Below, piece after piece: positions 57,440 to 64,000 of a stretch of DNA of 64,000 bases. This stretch comes from an uncultured Prevotella sp. (lineage in GTDB: Bacteria > Bacteroidota > Bacteroidia > Bacteroidales > Bacteroidaceae), in NCBI GenBank assembly GCA_946403845.1, contig CAMJBL010000001.1, positions 1 to 64,000 of the forward strand, in the 5' to 3' direction. The translations under genes were made by a program, and so were the position numbers. Position 1 is the first letter of the stretch. The number at the start of each line of letters is the position of its first letter. A model generated the notes under the pieces. The model saw only the letters and a program-made list of their open reading frames with translations. It made no database searches and was not told the origin of the DNA.

Positions 57440-57982
57440 ATGAAACGAATCTTTATGATGATGGCAGCTGCAGTACTGATGGGTACCACTGCTATGGCAC
57501 AAGGCAACAATGGACAGCGTCCGCAGTTTGACAGAACAGAGATGATTAAGCAGCGTACCGACCAGATGGTCGAGAAGTACAAGCTGAATGAGACTCAGGC
57601 TAAGCAGCTCCTGGAGTTGAATACCAAGAATGCTGATCTGATGGGCCGCGGTATGGGCATGGGCCGTATGGGCGGCCAGGGTGGTCGTCGTGGTGGCGGT
57701 CAGGGCGCTCCTCAGATGGGTGGTGGCCAGGGTGCTCCCCAGATGGGTGGCGGTGGTTTCCAGATGACCGATGAAATGCGCGCACAGTTCGAGGAGATGC
57801 GTAAGCAGCGTGAGGAGAACCAGAAGAAATACGATGCTGAGCTGGAGAAGATCCTGACCCCCGAGCAGTTCAAGAGCTATCAGAAGGATATGGAGGAGCA
57901 GCGTGAGCAGCGTGGTCGCGGCATGGGTGGCCGTCGTGGCGGTGGTGGCCCTGGTGGCGCTGGTTTTGGCGGTGCAATGTAA
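57440..57982 (+). CDS. DUF4890-type exported Gly/Met-rich protein
   Basis: The 180-residue protein has a signal peptide (MKRIFMMMAAAVLMGTTAMAQ), a helical segment (RTDQMVEKYKLNETQAKQLLELN), a Gly/Met/Arg-rich centre with a duplicated GGGQGAPQM unit (about residues 87-108), and another helix (EKILTPEQFKSYQKDMEEQ). The helical parts resemble Spy/CpxP-like periplasmic proteins in layout, and the family is usually called DUF4890. A stress or metal role is a guess. A degenerate promoter (TTTG at 57367, TAGTTG at 57391) may drive it. Confidence 0.8.
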   Translation: MKRIFMMMAAAVLMGTTAMAQGNNGQRPQFDRTEMIKQRTDQMVEKYKLNETQAKQLLELNTKNADLMGRGMGMGRMGGQGGRRGGGQGAPQMGGGQGAPQMGGGGFQMTDEMRAQFEEMRKQREENQKKYDAELEKILTPEQFKSYQKDMEEQREQRGRGMGGRRGGGGPGGAGFGGAM

Positions 57983-57998
57983 AAAGAACTCAAAAATA

Positions 57999-58030
57999 TT
58001 TGGTTGTTTAGTAAGAAAGCACTATCTTTG
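57999..58030 (+). promoter_or_regulatory. Promoter of the DUF4738 gene
   Basis: TTTG (57999-58002), 20 bp, TATCTTTG (58023-58030), 25 bases before the ATG. Confidence 0.78.
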
Positions 58031-58055
58031 CAGCTGAATCATTAAACCAAAAGTA

Positions 58056-58628
58056 ATGAAGAGGCTCGTAAAGATAGTGTTTTTTTCTATGCTGGCCATC
58101 GTGGTTGCCAGTTGTAGTGAAAAGAAGAAGCATGAGGATATCATTGCGCCGAAGGTGGAGAAACCCAAACCGCAGGCGCCTATCCGTATGCAGGATTATA
58201 ACCAGACGACTGATGTCAATTGGCTGAACAAGAGCTATCAGGTCGTTGTGAACCGTCAGCCTGACGACAGCCTCCGGATGGTGAAGGATGAAACGGGACA
58301 GAAATATGTCGACAACCGTATCTCCTTGCGCGTTATCCGTGCCGATGGCAGTGTGTTCTTCAGCAAGTCGTTCACCAAGGCCGCCTTTGAGAGCCTCCTG
58401 AACGACGACTATCGAAAGACCGGTATCTTGGAAGGTTTGGTGTTCGACAAGGCAGAGGGTAACAACCTCTTCTTTGCCGCCAGTGTGGGGCATCCCCAGA
58501 CGGATGAGTACATCCCGATGGTGGTCACGGTGAGCAACTTAGGTGATGTGGGCATCAGGCTGGATACCCAATTGGATACCACAGGCGAGGATCGTGGAGA
58601 AACTTCAGACGCGGATGATGACGAATGA
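58056..58628 (+). CDS. DUF4738 lipoprotein
   Basis: The 190-residue protein has a lipoprotein signal (MLAIVVASC, lipid Cys about residue 20), a charged linker (KVEKPKPQAP) and a beta-rich domain of the DUF4738 type (SYQVVVNRQPDDSLRMVKDE, NRISLRVIRADGSVFFSKSF). It ends in an acidic tail (DADDDE). Function unknown. Its end overlaps the AI-2E transporter start by 14 bases. Confidence 0.82.
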   Translation: MKRLVKIVFFSMLAIVVASCSEKKKHEDIIAPKVEKPKPQAPIRMQDYNQTTDVNWLNKSYQVVVNRQPDDSLRMVKDETGQKYVDNRISLRVIRADGSVFFSKSFTKAAFESLLNDDYRKTGILEGLVFDKAEGNNLFFAASVGHPQTDEYIPMVVTVSNLGDVGIRLDTQLDTTGEDRGETSDADDDE

Positions 58629-59739
58629 GAAAGGACAGATCACGTTTGATAGTTTCATACGTGGTGCCATCGGTGTTCTGATACTGGTGGGTGTGGTGAT
58701 GCTGCTCAATCGTCTGAGCAGTGTGCTGGTGCCGTTCTTCCTGGCCTGGCTCATCTCCTATCTGCTGTTCCCGCTGGTGAAGTTCTTCCAGTACCGTTGT
58801 CGGATGAAATACCGTGTGCTGGGTATTCTCAGTGCGTTCCTCGTGACGGGTCTGGTGCTGTCAATTGTCTTCATGCTGATGATTCCACCCATGGTTGAGG
58901 AGAGCCTGCGGGTGAAGGATCTGCTGATTGCCTATATCTCGAACGACGAGACGATGAGCAATATCCCCCGAATGGTGCAGGAGTATCTGCATGAGCATCT
59001 GACGGCCGAGGAAATCCAGTCCATCGTTACCCAGAACGGTTTTCTGGAGGGCATCAAGGCCACGCTGCCGAAGCTCTGGGATATCATCACCCAGTCAATC
59101 AGCATCGTGTCGAGTGTGTTCACGCTGACGATGGTGGCCCTCTATACCTTACTTATATTATTGGACTATGAGGATATCAATAAAGGCTGGCCCAATCTGC
59201 TCCCGGAGCGCTATCGCCGTTTTGCCATCCAGCTTGTCGGCGATATCGAGGAGAGTATGAACAAGTATTTCCGCGGTCAGGCGCTGGTGGCCCTGTGCGT
59301 GGGCATCCTGTTCAGCATCGGCTTCCTGATCATCGATTTCCCCATCGCCGTGGGTCTGGGCATGTTTATCGGCCTCTTGAACATGGTGCCTTACCTGCAG
59401 CTGATCGGTTTTATACCAGCCATTCTGCTCGCCATCGTGAAGGCGGCTGATACAGGTCAGAACTTCTGGTTTATCATGCTCCTGGTGCTCATTGTGTTTG
59501 CTGTGGTACAGGCCATTCAGGACACCATCCTCACGCCTAAGATCATGGGTCATGTCACGGGTCTCCATTCGGCCATCATCCTGTTGTCGCTCTCCATCTG
59601 GGGCTCTCTGATGGGCATTCTCGGCATGATCATCGCATTGCCCCTCACTACGCTGAGCATCAACTATTACCAAAAGTATGTCATCAAGAAAAAAGATCCT
59701 GTTGAGGACGTGCCCTCTCAGGAGGCGTCGGAGTCTTAA
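58615..59739 (+). CDS. AI-2E family transporter (PerM-like)
   Basis: The 374-residue protein has the eight-helix layout of the AI-2E/PerM family. Two N-terminal helices (about residues 17-53) are followed by the ALVPFFLAW-like core LVPFFLAWLISYLLFPLV, a long soluble loop, and the C-terminal GLGMFIGLLNMVPYLQLIGFIPA and LPLTTLSINYY. The substrate is uncertain; family members move AI-2, export indole or act as Na+/H+ exchangers. Start ATG at 58615 or 58618; longer starts overlap DUF4738 heavily. It is co-transcribed with DUF4738. Confidence 0.88.
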   Translation: MMTNEKGQITFDSFIRGAIGVLILVGVVMLLNRLSSVLVPFFLAWLISYLLFPLVKFFQYRCRMKYRVLGILSAFLVTGLVLSIVFMLMIPPMVEESLRVKDLLIAYISNDETMSNIPRMVQEYLHEHLTAEEIQSIVTQNGFLEGIKATLPKLWDIITQSISIVSSVFTLTMVALYTLLILLDYEDINKGWPNLLPERYRRFAIQLVGDIEESMNKYFRGQALVALCVGILFSIGFLIIDFPIAVGLGMFIGLLNMVPYLQLIGFIPAILLAIVKAADTGQNFWFIMLLVLIVFAVVQAIQDTILTPKIMGHVTGLHSAIILLSLSIWGSLMGILGMIIALPLTTLSINYYQKYVIKKKDPVEDVPSQEASES

Positions 59740-59809
59740 TAAAGTTAAAAACAAAACCGTTCGTATTAAAAAACAGTTACTAAATTTATAAAAAAAATAC
59801 AAAGGTAGG

Positions 59810-59831
59810 GTCGGAAGGTAATTCTTCCGAC
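59810..59831. terminator. Hairpin between the AI-2E gene and the SusC gene
   Basis: An 8-bp perfect stem, gtcggaag with cttccgac, loop gtaatt, followed by tttattatt. It probably ends the DUF4738/AI-2E transcript. It lies 9 bases ahead of the SusC -7 element. Confidence 0.75.
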
Positions 59832-59839
59832 TTTATTAT

Positions 59840-59847
59840 TAACTTTG
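59840..59847 (+). promoter_or_regulatory. Promoter -7 element of the SusC gene
   Basis: TAACTTTG, 73 bases before the ATG. No TTTG is seen 19-21 bp upstream, so an activator may be needed. The long leader is typical of PUL genes. Confidence 0.55.
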
Positions 59848-59919
59848 TAACCGTATTTATGAAGTGAATTACCATAGCATAGTTTATTATCAACTAATAT
59901 TTAACCAACTAATTAATTT

Positions 59920-62900
59920 ATGTACTACTATCAAAAATTCCTTTCTGCCATGTGTGCAGGTGTGCTGGTGCTTTGCGCATCCGCTATTCCTGTTCGTATG
60001 ATGGCAACAGAGGCAGTCACGCAATCGCAGACTGCTGTGCAGGTAAAGGGCGTTGTTCTCGACTCTAACGGTCAACCCGTTATCGGGGCAGGCGTCATCG
60101 AAGTGGGTACTCAGGGCAATGGTACGGTGACAGGTGCTGACGGCTCCTTCACCTTGTCCATTAACCGGGGTGCCAAGATCCGTGTTTCTTATGTCGGCTA
60201 CAAGACGGTGACAGTCACACCGACCCCTGGACGTACGACAAACATCACCCTCGAAGAGGAGTCTGAGCTGCTCAACGATGTGGTGGTCGTGGGTTATGGT
60301 ACCCAGCGCAAGAAGCTGGTGACGGGTTCTACGGTGCATGTCACCTCCGACAACATCGAGGCCGTTAATGCCGTGGATGCCTTCGGTGCCCTGCAGAGTC
60401 TGGCTTCGGGTATGAACATCGTGATGAACTCAGGACAGCCTGGTGAGGGTTACAAGGTCACCATCCGTGGTATGGGTACCGTAGGTTCCAACACCCCGCT
60501 GTATGTAGTCGACGGTGTGCCTGGTGCCAATATCGACGACCTCTCTCCGAATGATATCGAGAGTATCGATATTCTGAAGGATGCCGCCTCGAGCGCCATC
60601 TACGGTGCCCGTGCTTCTAACGGTGTCATCCTGGTGACCACCAAGAAGGGTAAGGCAGGCGCAGGCCATGTCAATGTCTCCTTCGACGGCTATATCGGCT
60701 GGCAGAACGTCAATACCAACGACGTCACCCCGTTGAATGCCAAACAGTATATGGAGATCATCAACAAGGCCCTTGAGACCAATAATGTCGACCCCTATAT
60801 CTGGGAGAATCAAATCCCCGTGCAGTATCCGCTGATTCAGAGTGGCCAATGGAATGGTACCAACTGGCTCGAGGAGACCACCATCGACAATGCGCCGATG
60901 CACAATGCCTCCATCAATATCAATGGCGGTAGCGACCTGTCGCGCTTCGCCCTCGGTTTCACCAAATACCACCAGACAGGTACGCTGGGTGCGCCTGCCG
61001 ATCCGAAGTTCGACCGCTATACCGTTCGCCTGAACTCCGACTATTCGCTGATCCGCAAGAAGGGCCGCGACGTGCTGAAGGTGGGTGAGAACATCACTTT
61101 CTCGGCTACCGACAAACGCGGTGTCTCCGTAGGCGGTATCTATGGCAACAGCATCCGTACCTTGCTGGCCATGACCCCGCTGCTGCCCGCCTATAATGCT
61201 GATGGCAGCTACTACGAGTATAAGGATATCAAGGCCGACAACTGGAGCTTCCTCGACGAGGCCGCCAACCCGTTGGCAGCCATGCTCTACGACAACAGCA
61301 TGGGCTATAACAAGGGCTGGCGCCTGCAGTCCAACTTCTTCCTGGAGTTCGCACCCATCAAGGGTCTTACCTGGCGCACCAGCGCAGGCTGGCAGTACCG
61401 TCACAGGGAGAGCCGCAGTTATATACCTGTCTATGAGCTCAGTGCCAAGAAGAGCAGGGCCAACGACCAGGTGCGTCAGAGTCAGTCGTACAACATCCGC
61501 TGGTCGTTGGAGAACACCATCAACTGGGTGAAGGCCTTCGGCAACCATAATATCGACGTCCTCCTCGGACAGTCAGTCGAGAAGTGGGGCTATGGCAATG
61601 GCCTCAACGTGACCAACGGCGACTCACAGTTCCCGGGCTCGTTCGATCATGCCTATATCGACAATGCCAAGGTGATCGACAAGTCGTTGACCTCGATAGG
61701 CGGTAGCCCTGAAGCGCAGGGTTCCATCGCATCGTTCTTCGGACGTGCCAACTATAACTACGCTGAAACCTATCTGCTCTCACTCGTGCTCCGTGCCGAT
61801 GGTTCTTCCAACTTCGCACGCGGCAAGCGCTGGGGTTACTTCCCCTCCGTATCGGCTGGTTGGGTGATCAGCAACGAGAGCTTCATGGAGTCGACCAAGA
61901 GCTGGATGGACTTCCTGAAACTCCGCGCCAGCTGGGGACAGAACGGTAACTGTAACATCTCCAACTTCCAGTATCTGGCCACCATCAACCTCAACGATCC
62001 TTACTATTTCGACAGTAAGGATACCCCGGGTCTGGGTGCCTTCCCCGATATCCTTCCCAACGAGGATGTGAAGTGGGAGACCTCTGAGCAGCTCGACTTC
62101 GGTTTCGACGCCCGCTTCCTCAACAACCGTCTGGGTGTGACCTTCGACTGGTATAAGAAGACCACGAAGGACTGGCTGGTTGTTGCTCCGACATTGCTCT
62201 CTTACGGTACCAACGCACCTTATGTCAATGGTGGTGATATCGAGAACAAGGGTTATGAGATCCAGCTGAGCTGGAACGACAAGATCGGTAAGGACTTCCG
62301 TTACAATGTCTCATTCAACTTCTCACACAACAAGAACGAGGTTACCCGTCTGGCCAACTCTGAGGGTATCATCCACGGTAGTGAGAACGCCATTGCCCAG
62401 AACACGGCCGAGATCAACCGTGTACAGGTGGGCTATCCCATCGGCTACTTCTATGGCTATGAGATGGAAGGTATCATCCAGAACGAGCAGCAGCTGCAGG
62501 AATACCTCGACCGTAACTGCGGTGGCGACAAGAAGAACTCGCTTCAGGGTGCCGACTTGCAGCCTGGTGACGTGATGTTCAAGGACCTCAATGGTGATGG
62601 TAAGATCACGAAAGACGATGATAAGACGATGATCGGTGACCCGAATCCCGACTTCACCGCAGGTCTCAACATCAATATCTCTTACAAGGGCTTCGACCTG
62701 GGTATCAACGGTTACGGCTCCTTCGGCCAGCAGGTGGCAAAGAGCTATCGTCAGTTCTCCGACCATCCCGACGACAACTACTGTACCGACGTCTACACCA
62801 AGTACTGGACGGGCGAGGGTAGCACCAACGAGTATCCGCGCTTCTCTCACGGTAAGACGGCCAACATGTCTGAAATCTCACGCGTATGGATCGAGGATGC

Positions 62901-63141
62901 CGACTTCTTCAAGATCTCCCGCCTCTCATTCGGCTACGATTTCAAGCGCCTCTATTCCAAGCTTCCTGTACAGAAGTGCCGCCTCTATGTGTCACTCAAC
63001 AATTTCTTCTGCTTCACGGGCTACTCAGGTATGGATCCTGAGGTGGGCTTCGGCAATGGAAACAGTTGGGCATCTGGTATCGACTGTGGCTACTATCCCT
63101 CGTCACGCTCCTTCCAGGTGGGTCTGAATGTCAATTTTTAA
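59920..63141 (+). CDS. SusC/RagA family TonB-linked outer-membrane protein
   Basis: The 1073-residue protein has a signal sequence, a carboxypeptidase-like beta-sandwich (about residues 45-115, VKGVVLDSNGQPVIGAGV), the SusC entry motif LNDVVVVGYGTQRKK (about 119), the plug (GQPGEGYKVTIRGMGTV; YVVDGVPG; KDAASSAIYGARASNGVILV), and a 22-strand barrel ending in SFQVGLNVNF. It imports glycan oligosaccharides across the outer membrane with its SusD partner, powered by TonB. The substrate cannot be read from the sequence. It is the first gene of a PUL whose rest lies beyond the window. Confidence 0.95.
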   Translation: MYYYQKFLSAMCAGVLVLCASAIPVRMMATEAVTQSQTAVQVKGVVLDSNGQPVIGAGVIEVGTQGNGTVTGADGSFTLSINRGAKIRVSYVGYKTVTVTPTPGRTTNITLEEESELLNDVVVVGYGTQRKKLVTGSTVHVTSDNIEAVNAVDAFGALQSLASGMNIVMNSGQPGEGYKVTIRGMGTVGSNTPLYVVDGVPGANIDDLSPNDIESIDILKDAASSAIYGARASNGVILVTTKKGKAGAGHVNVSFDGYIGWQNVNTNDVTPLNAKQYMEIINKALETNNVDPYIWENQIPVQYPLIQSGQWNGTNWLEETTIDNAPMHNASININGGSDLSRFALGFTKYHQTGTLGAPADPKFDRYTVRLNSDYSLIRKKGRDVLKVGENITFSATDKRGVSVGGIYGNSIRTLLAMTPLLPAYNADGSYYEYKDIKADNWSFLDEAANPLAAMLYDNSMGYNKGWRLQSNFFLEFAPIKGLTWRTSAGWQYRHRESRSYIPVYELSAKKSRANDQVRQSQSYNIRWSLENTINWVKAFGNHNIDVLLGQSVEKWGYGNGLNVTNGDSQFPGSFDHAYIDNAKVIDKSLTSIGGSPEAQGSIASFFGRANYNYAETYLLSLVLRADGSSNFARGKRWGYFPSVSAGWVISNESFMESTKSWMDFLKLRASWGQNGNCNISNFQYLATINLNDPYYFDSKDTPGLGAFPDILPNEDVKWETSEQLDFGFDARFLNNRLGVTFDWYKKTTKDWLVVAPTLLSYGTNAPYVNGGDIENKGYEIQLSWNDKIGKDFRYNVSFNFSHNKNEVTRLANSEGIIHGSENAIAQNTAEINRVQVGYPIGYFYGYEMEGIIQNEQQLQEYLDRNCGGDKKNSLQGADLQPGDVMFKDLNGDGKITKDDDKTMIGDPNPDFTAGLNINISYKGFDLGINGYGSFGQQVAKSYRQFSDHPDDNYCTDVYTKYWTGEGSTNEYPRFSHGKTANMSEISRVWIEDADFFKISRLSFGYDFKRLYSKLPVQKCRLYVSLNNFFCFTGYSGMDPEVGFGNGNSWASGIDCGYYPSSRSFQVGLNVNF

Positions 63142-63168
63142 AAATTGAAAAATTGAAGAATTGAAAAA
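63139..63168. repeat. aattgaa repeat abutting the susD-like start
   Basis: aaaattgaaa, aattgaagaa, ttgaaaaa: 7-8-base units directly following the SusC stop and running into the ATG at 63169. The word aattgaagaattgaaaaa also occurs inside the GH94 gene. Confidence 0.85.
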
Positions 63169-64000
63169 ATGAAAAAACTGACGATTATGAAAAAGAATCT
63201 ATTATATATCGTTTGCGCAATCTGCGTAGCCTGTGGTTTGTGTGCCTGTGAGGACTTCCTCGACACAGACAACCTCACGAAGAAGGATACGTCGAACTTC
63301 CCCCTTAACGAGAGTGATGCCGTACAGATGGTGAATGGTATCTATGCCGTTATGAACCGCAATCTGGCCGACCCTGAGGAGGATCCCTTCTTTATTTTTG
63401 ATATCGCTTCCGACGACCGTCTGGGCGGTGGTAGCCAGAGTAACATCGGCGCTCAGGGCGTCGACCGTCTGATGAACGCTTATCTCGACTGGATGAAACC
63501 TCTCTGGAAGCAGCGCTATGCCGGTATCAACCGTGCCAACAATGCCTTGGAGACCATTGACAAAGTGACCGAATGGTCTTCGGCTGACAAGAAGAATCAG
63601 TTGCTCTGCGAGATCTATTTCCTCCGTGCCTGGTATTATTTCAACCTGGCTCAGGTGTTCAATGGCGTGCCCCTCGTACTGTCGACGACACCCCAGAATC
63701 TGCCCAGGTCTTCTGCCGATGAGGTGTATGCCCAGATTGCTTCCGACCTGAAGGCCTCCATCGAGGCTGGTCCGGCTACCAAGTACCCCAACTTTGGTAT
63801 CGGCCGTGTGTCGAAGTGGACAGCCGAGGGTATGATGGCCCGCGTGTGGCTGTTCTATACCGGCTTCTATGGCAAGTCTGAACTGCCCCTTGCCGATGGT
63901 GGCAGCATCTCCAAGCAGCAGGTGACCACCTGGCTCGAGGATTGTATCCAGAACAGCGGTTACGGCCTTGTCAGCGACCAGCGTAACCTCTGGCCCTACA
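63169..64000 (+). CDS. SusD/RagB family nutrient-binding lipoprotein (partial)
   Basis: The frame is open to the window edge (277 codons seen; the family is usually 500-650). It has a lipoprotein signal (VCAICVACGLCAC, lipid Cys at one of the final cysteines) followed by EDFLDTDNLTKKD. SusD landmarks follow: NGIYAVMNRNL, RYAGINRANNALETID and EIYFLRAWYYFNLAQVFNGVPLVL. It caps the SusC barrel and binds the glycan. The start may be ATG 63169 or 63187. An aattgaa repeat fills the gap after SusC. The C-terminus lies outside the window. Confidence 0.92.
   Translation, partial: MKKLTIMKKNLLYIVCAICVACGLCACEDFLDTDNLTKKDTSNFPLNESDAVQMVNGIYAVMNRNLADPEEDPFFIFDIASDDRLGGGSQSNIGAQGVDRLMNAYLDWMKPLWKQRYAGINRANNALETIDKVTEWSSADKKNQLLCEIYFLRAWYYFNLAQVFNGVPLVLSTTPQNLPRSSADEVYAQIASDLKASIEAGPATKYPNFGIGRVSKWTAEGMMARVWLFYTGFYGKSELPLADGGSISKQQVTTWLEDCIQNSGYGLVSDQRNLWPY

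Noticed and set aside
59740..59919. A riboswitch ahead of the SusC gene
   Set aside because: Only one simple hairpin is seen, placed before the -7 element, so it fits a terminator of the upstream operon rather than a leader structure.

Overview
The window looks like chromosome from a Prevotella-like member of the Bacteroidota. The evidence is a SusC/SusD pair, the type IX secretion protein PorQ, several Bacteroidota-restricted families (DUF2723, DUF4230, DUF4890, DUF4738, DUF1573, head-GIN), and many promoters of the Bacteroidota type (TTTG, 19-20 bp, TAnnTTTG). Shine-Dalgarno sequences are not evident. Coding density is high. No stretch over 300 bases lacks a gene; the largest gaps are about 170-205 bases and hold promoters, terminators, short repeats or the one tRNA.

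Layout. 1-500: a P5-like gene with a lost N-terminus, then a bidirectional terminator. 513-5209 (minus): cellobiose phosphorylase (GH94) and an ADP-forming acyl-CoA synthetase. 5297-13947 (plus): a giant alpha-2-macroglobulin, a DUF1573 protein, MeaB and IspH. 13944-15574 (minus): cytidylate kinase and PorQ. 15668-20447 (plus): a TonB-like protein, polyprenyl diphosphate synthase, a TatD hydrolase, tRNA-Ser(GGA), and an ExbB / membrane protein / ExbD / ExbD cluster. 20483-33493 (minus): a long gene train with an RNA methyltransferase, a DPP-IV-like peptidase, PurD, two membrane proteins, a DUF2723 protein, a polysaccharide deacetylase and a GH3 beta-glucosidase. 33663-38219 (plus): a histidine kinase, an M15 peptidase, a head-GIN lipoprotein, a LacI regulator and a DUF4369-like lipoprotein. 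38302-51237: a sugar locus in which an XylE-like transporter is divergent from an operon of two kinase-degenerate periplasmic sensors, a PA14-containing GH31 and a GH2. 51306-57277: an MBL hydrolase, a TPR histidine kinase, TrmO, an AGCS symporter and two DUF4230 proteins. 57440-64000 (plus): a DUF4890 protein, a DUF4738 lipoprotein, an AI-2E family transporter, and SusC with the start of SusD, which runs off the window.

Two things stand out. First, about 19 loci carry short tandem repeats, mostly with a 7-base unit and drawn from a few shared families. They lie between genes, against start codons, over stop codons and in frame inside conserved enzymes. The CTCACCT family always encodes the cyclic peptide LTSHLSP in surface-loop positions; a CTAGTC family builds hydrophobic segments, including the core of a signal peptide. 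Second, the sugar operon begins with two paralogous hybrid-two-component-type sensors that have lost kinase parts: one ends just after its membrane helix, and the other keeps only a HATPase domain, with no phospho-acceptor histidine domain, receiver or DNA-binding domain.

The sugar genes fit together. GH31, GH2, GH3 and GH94, with an XylE-like symporter and SusC/D, point to beta-glucan and probably xyloglucan-type oligosaccharide use. The substrate is inferred, not shown.
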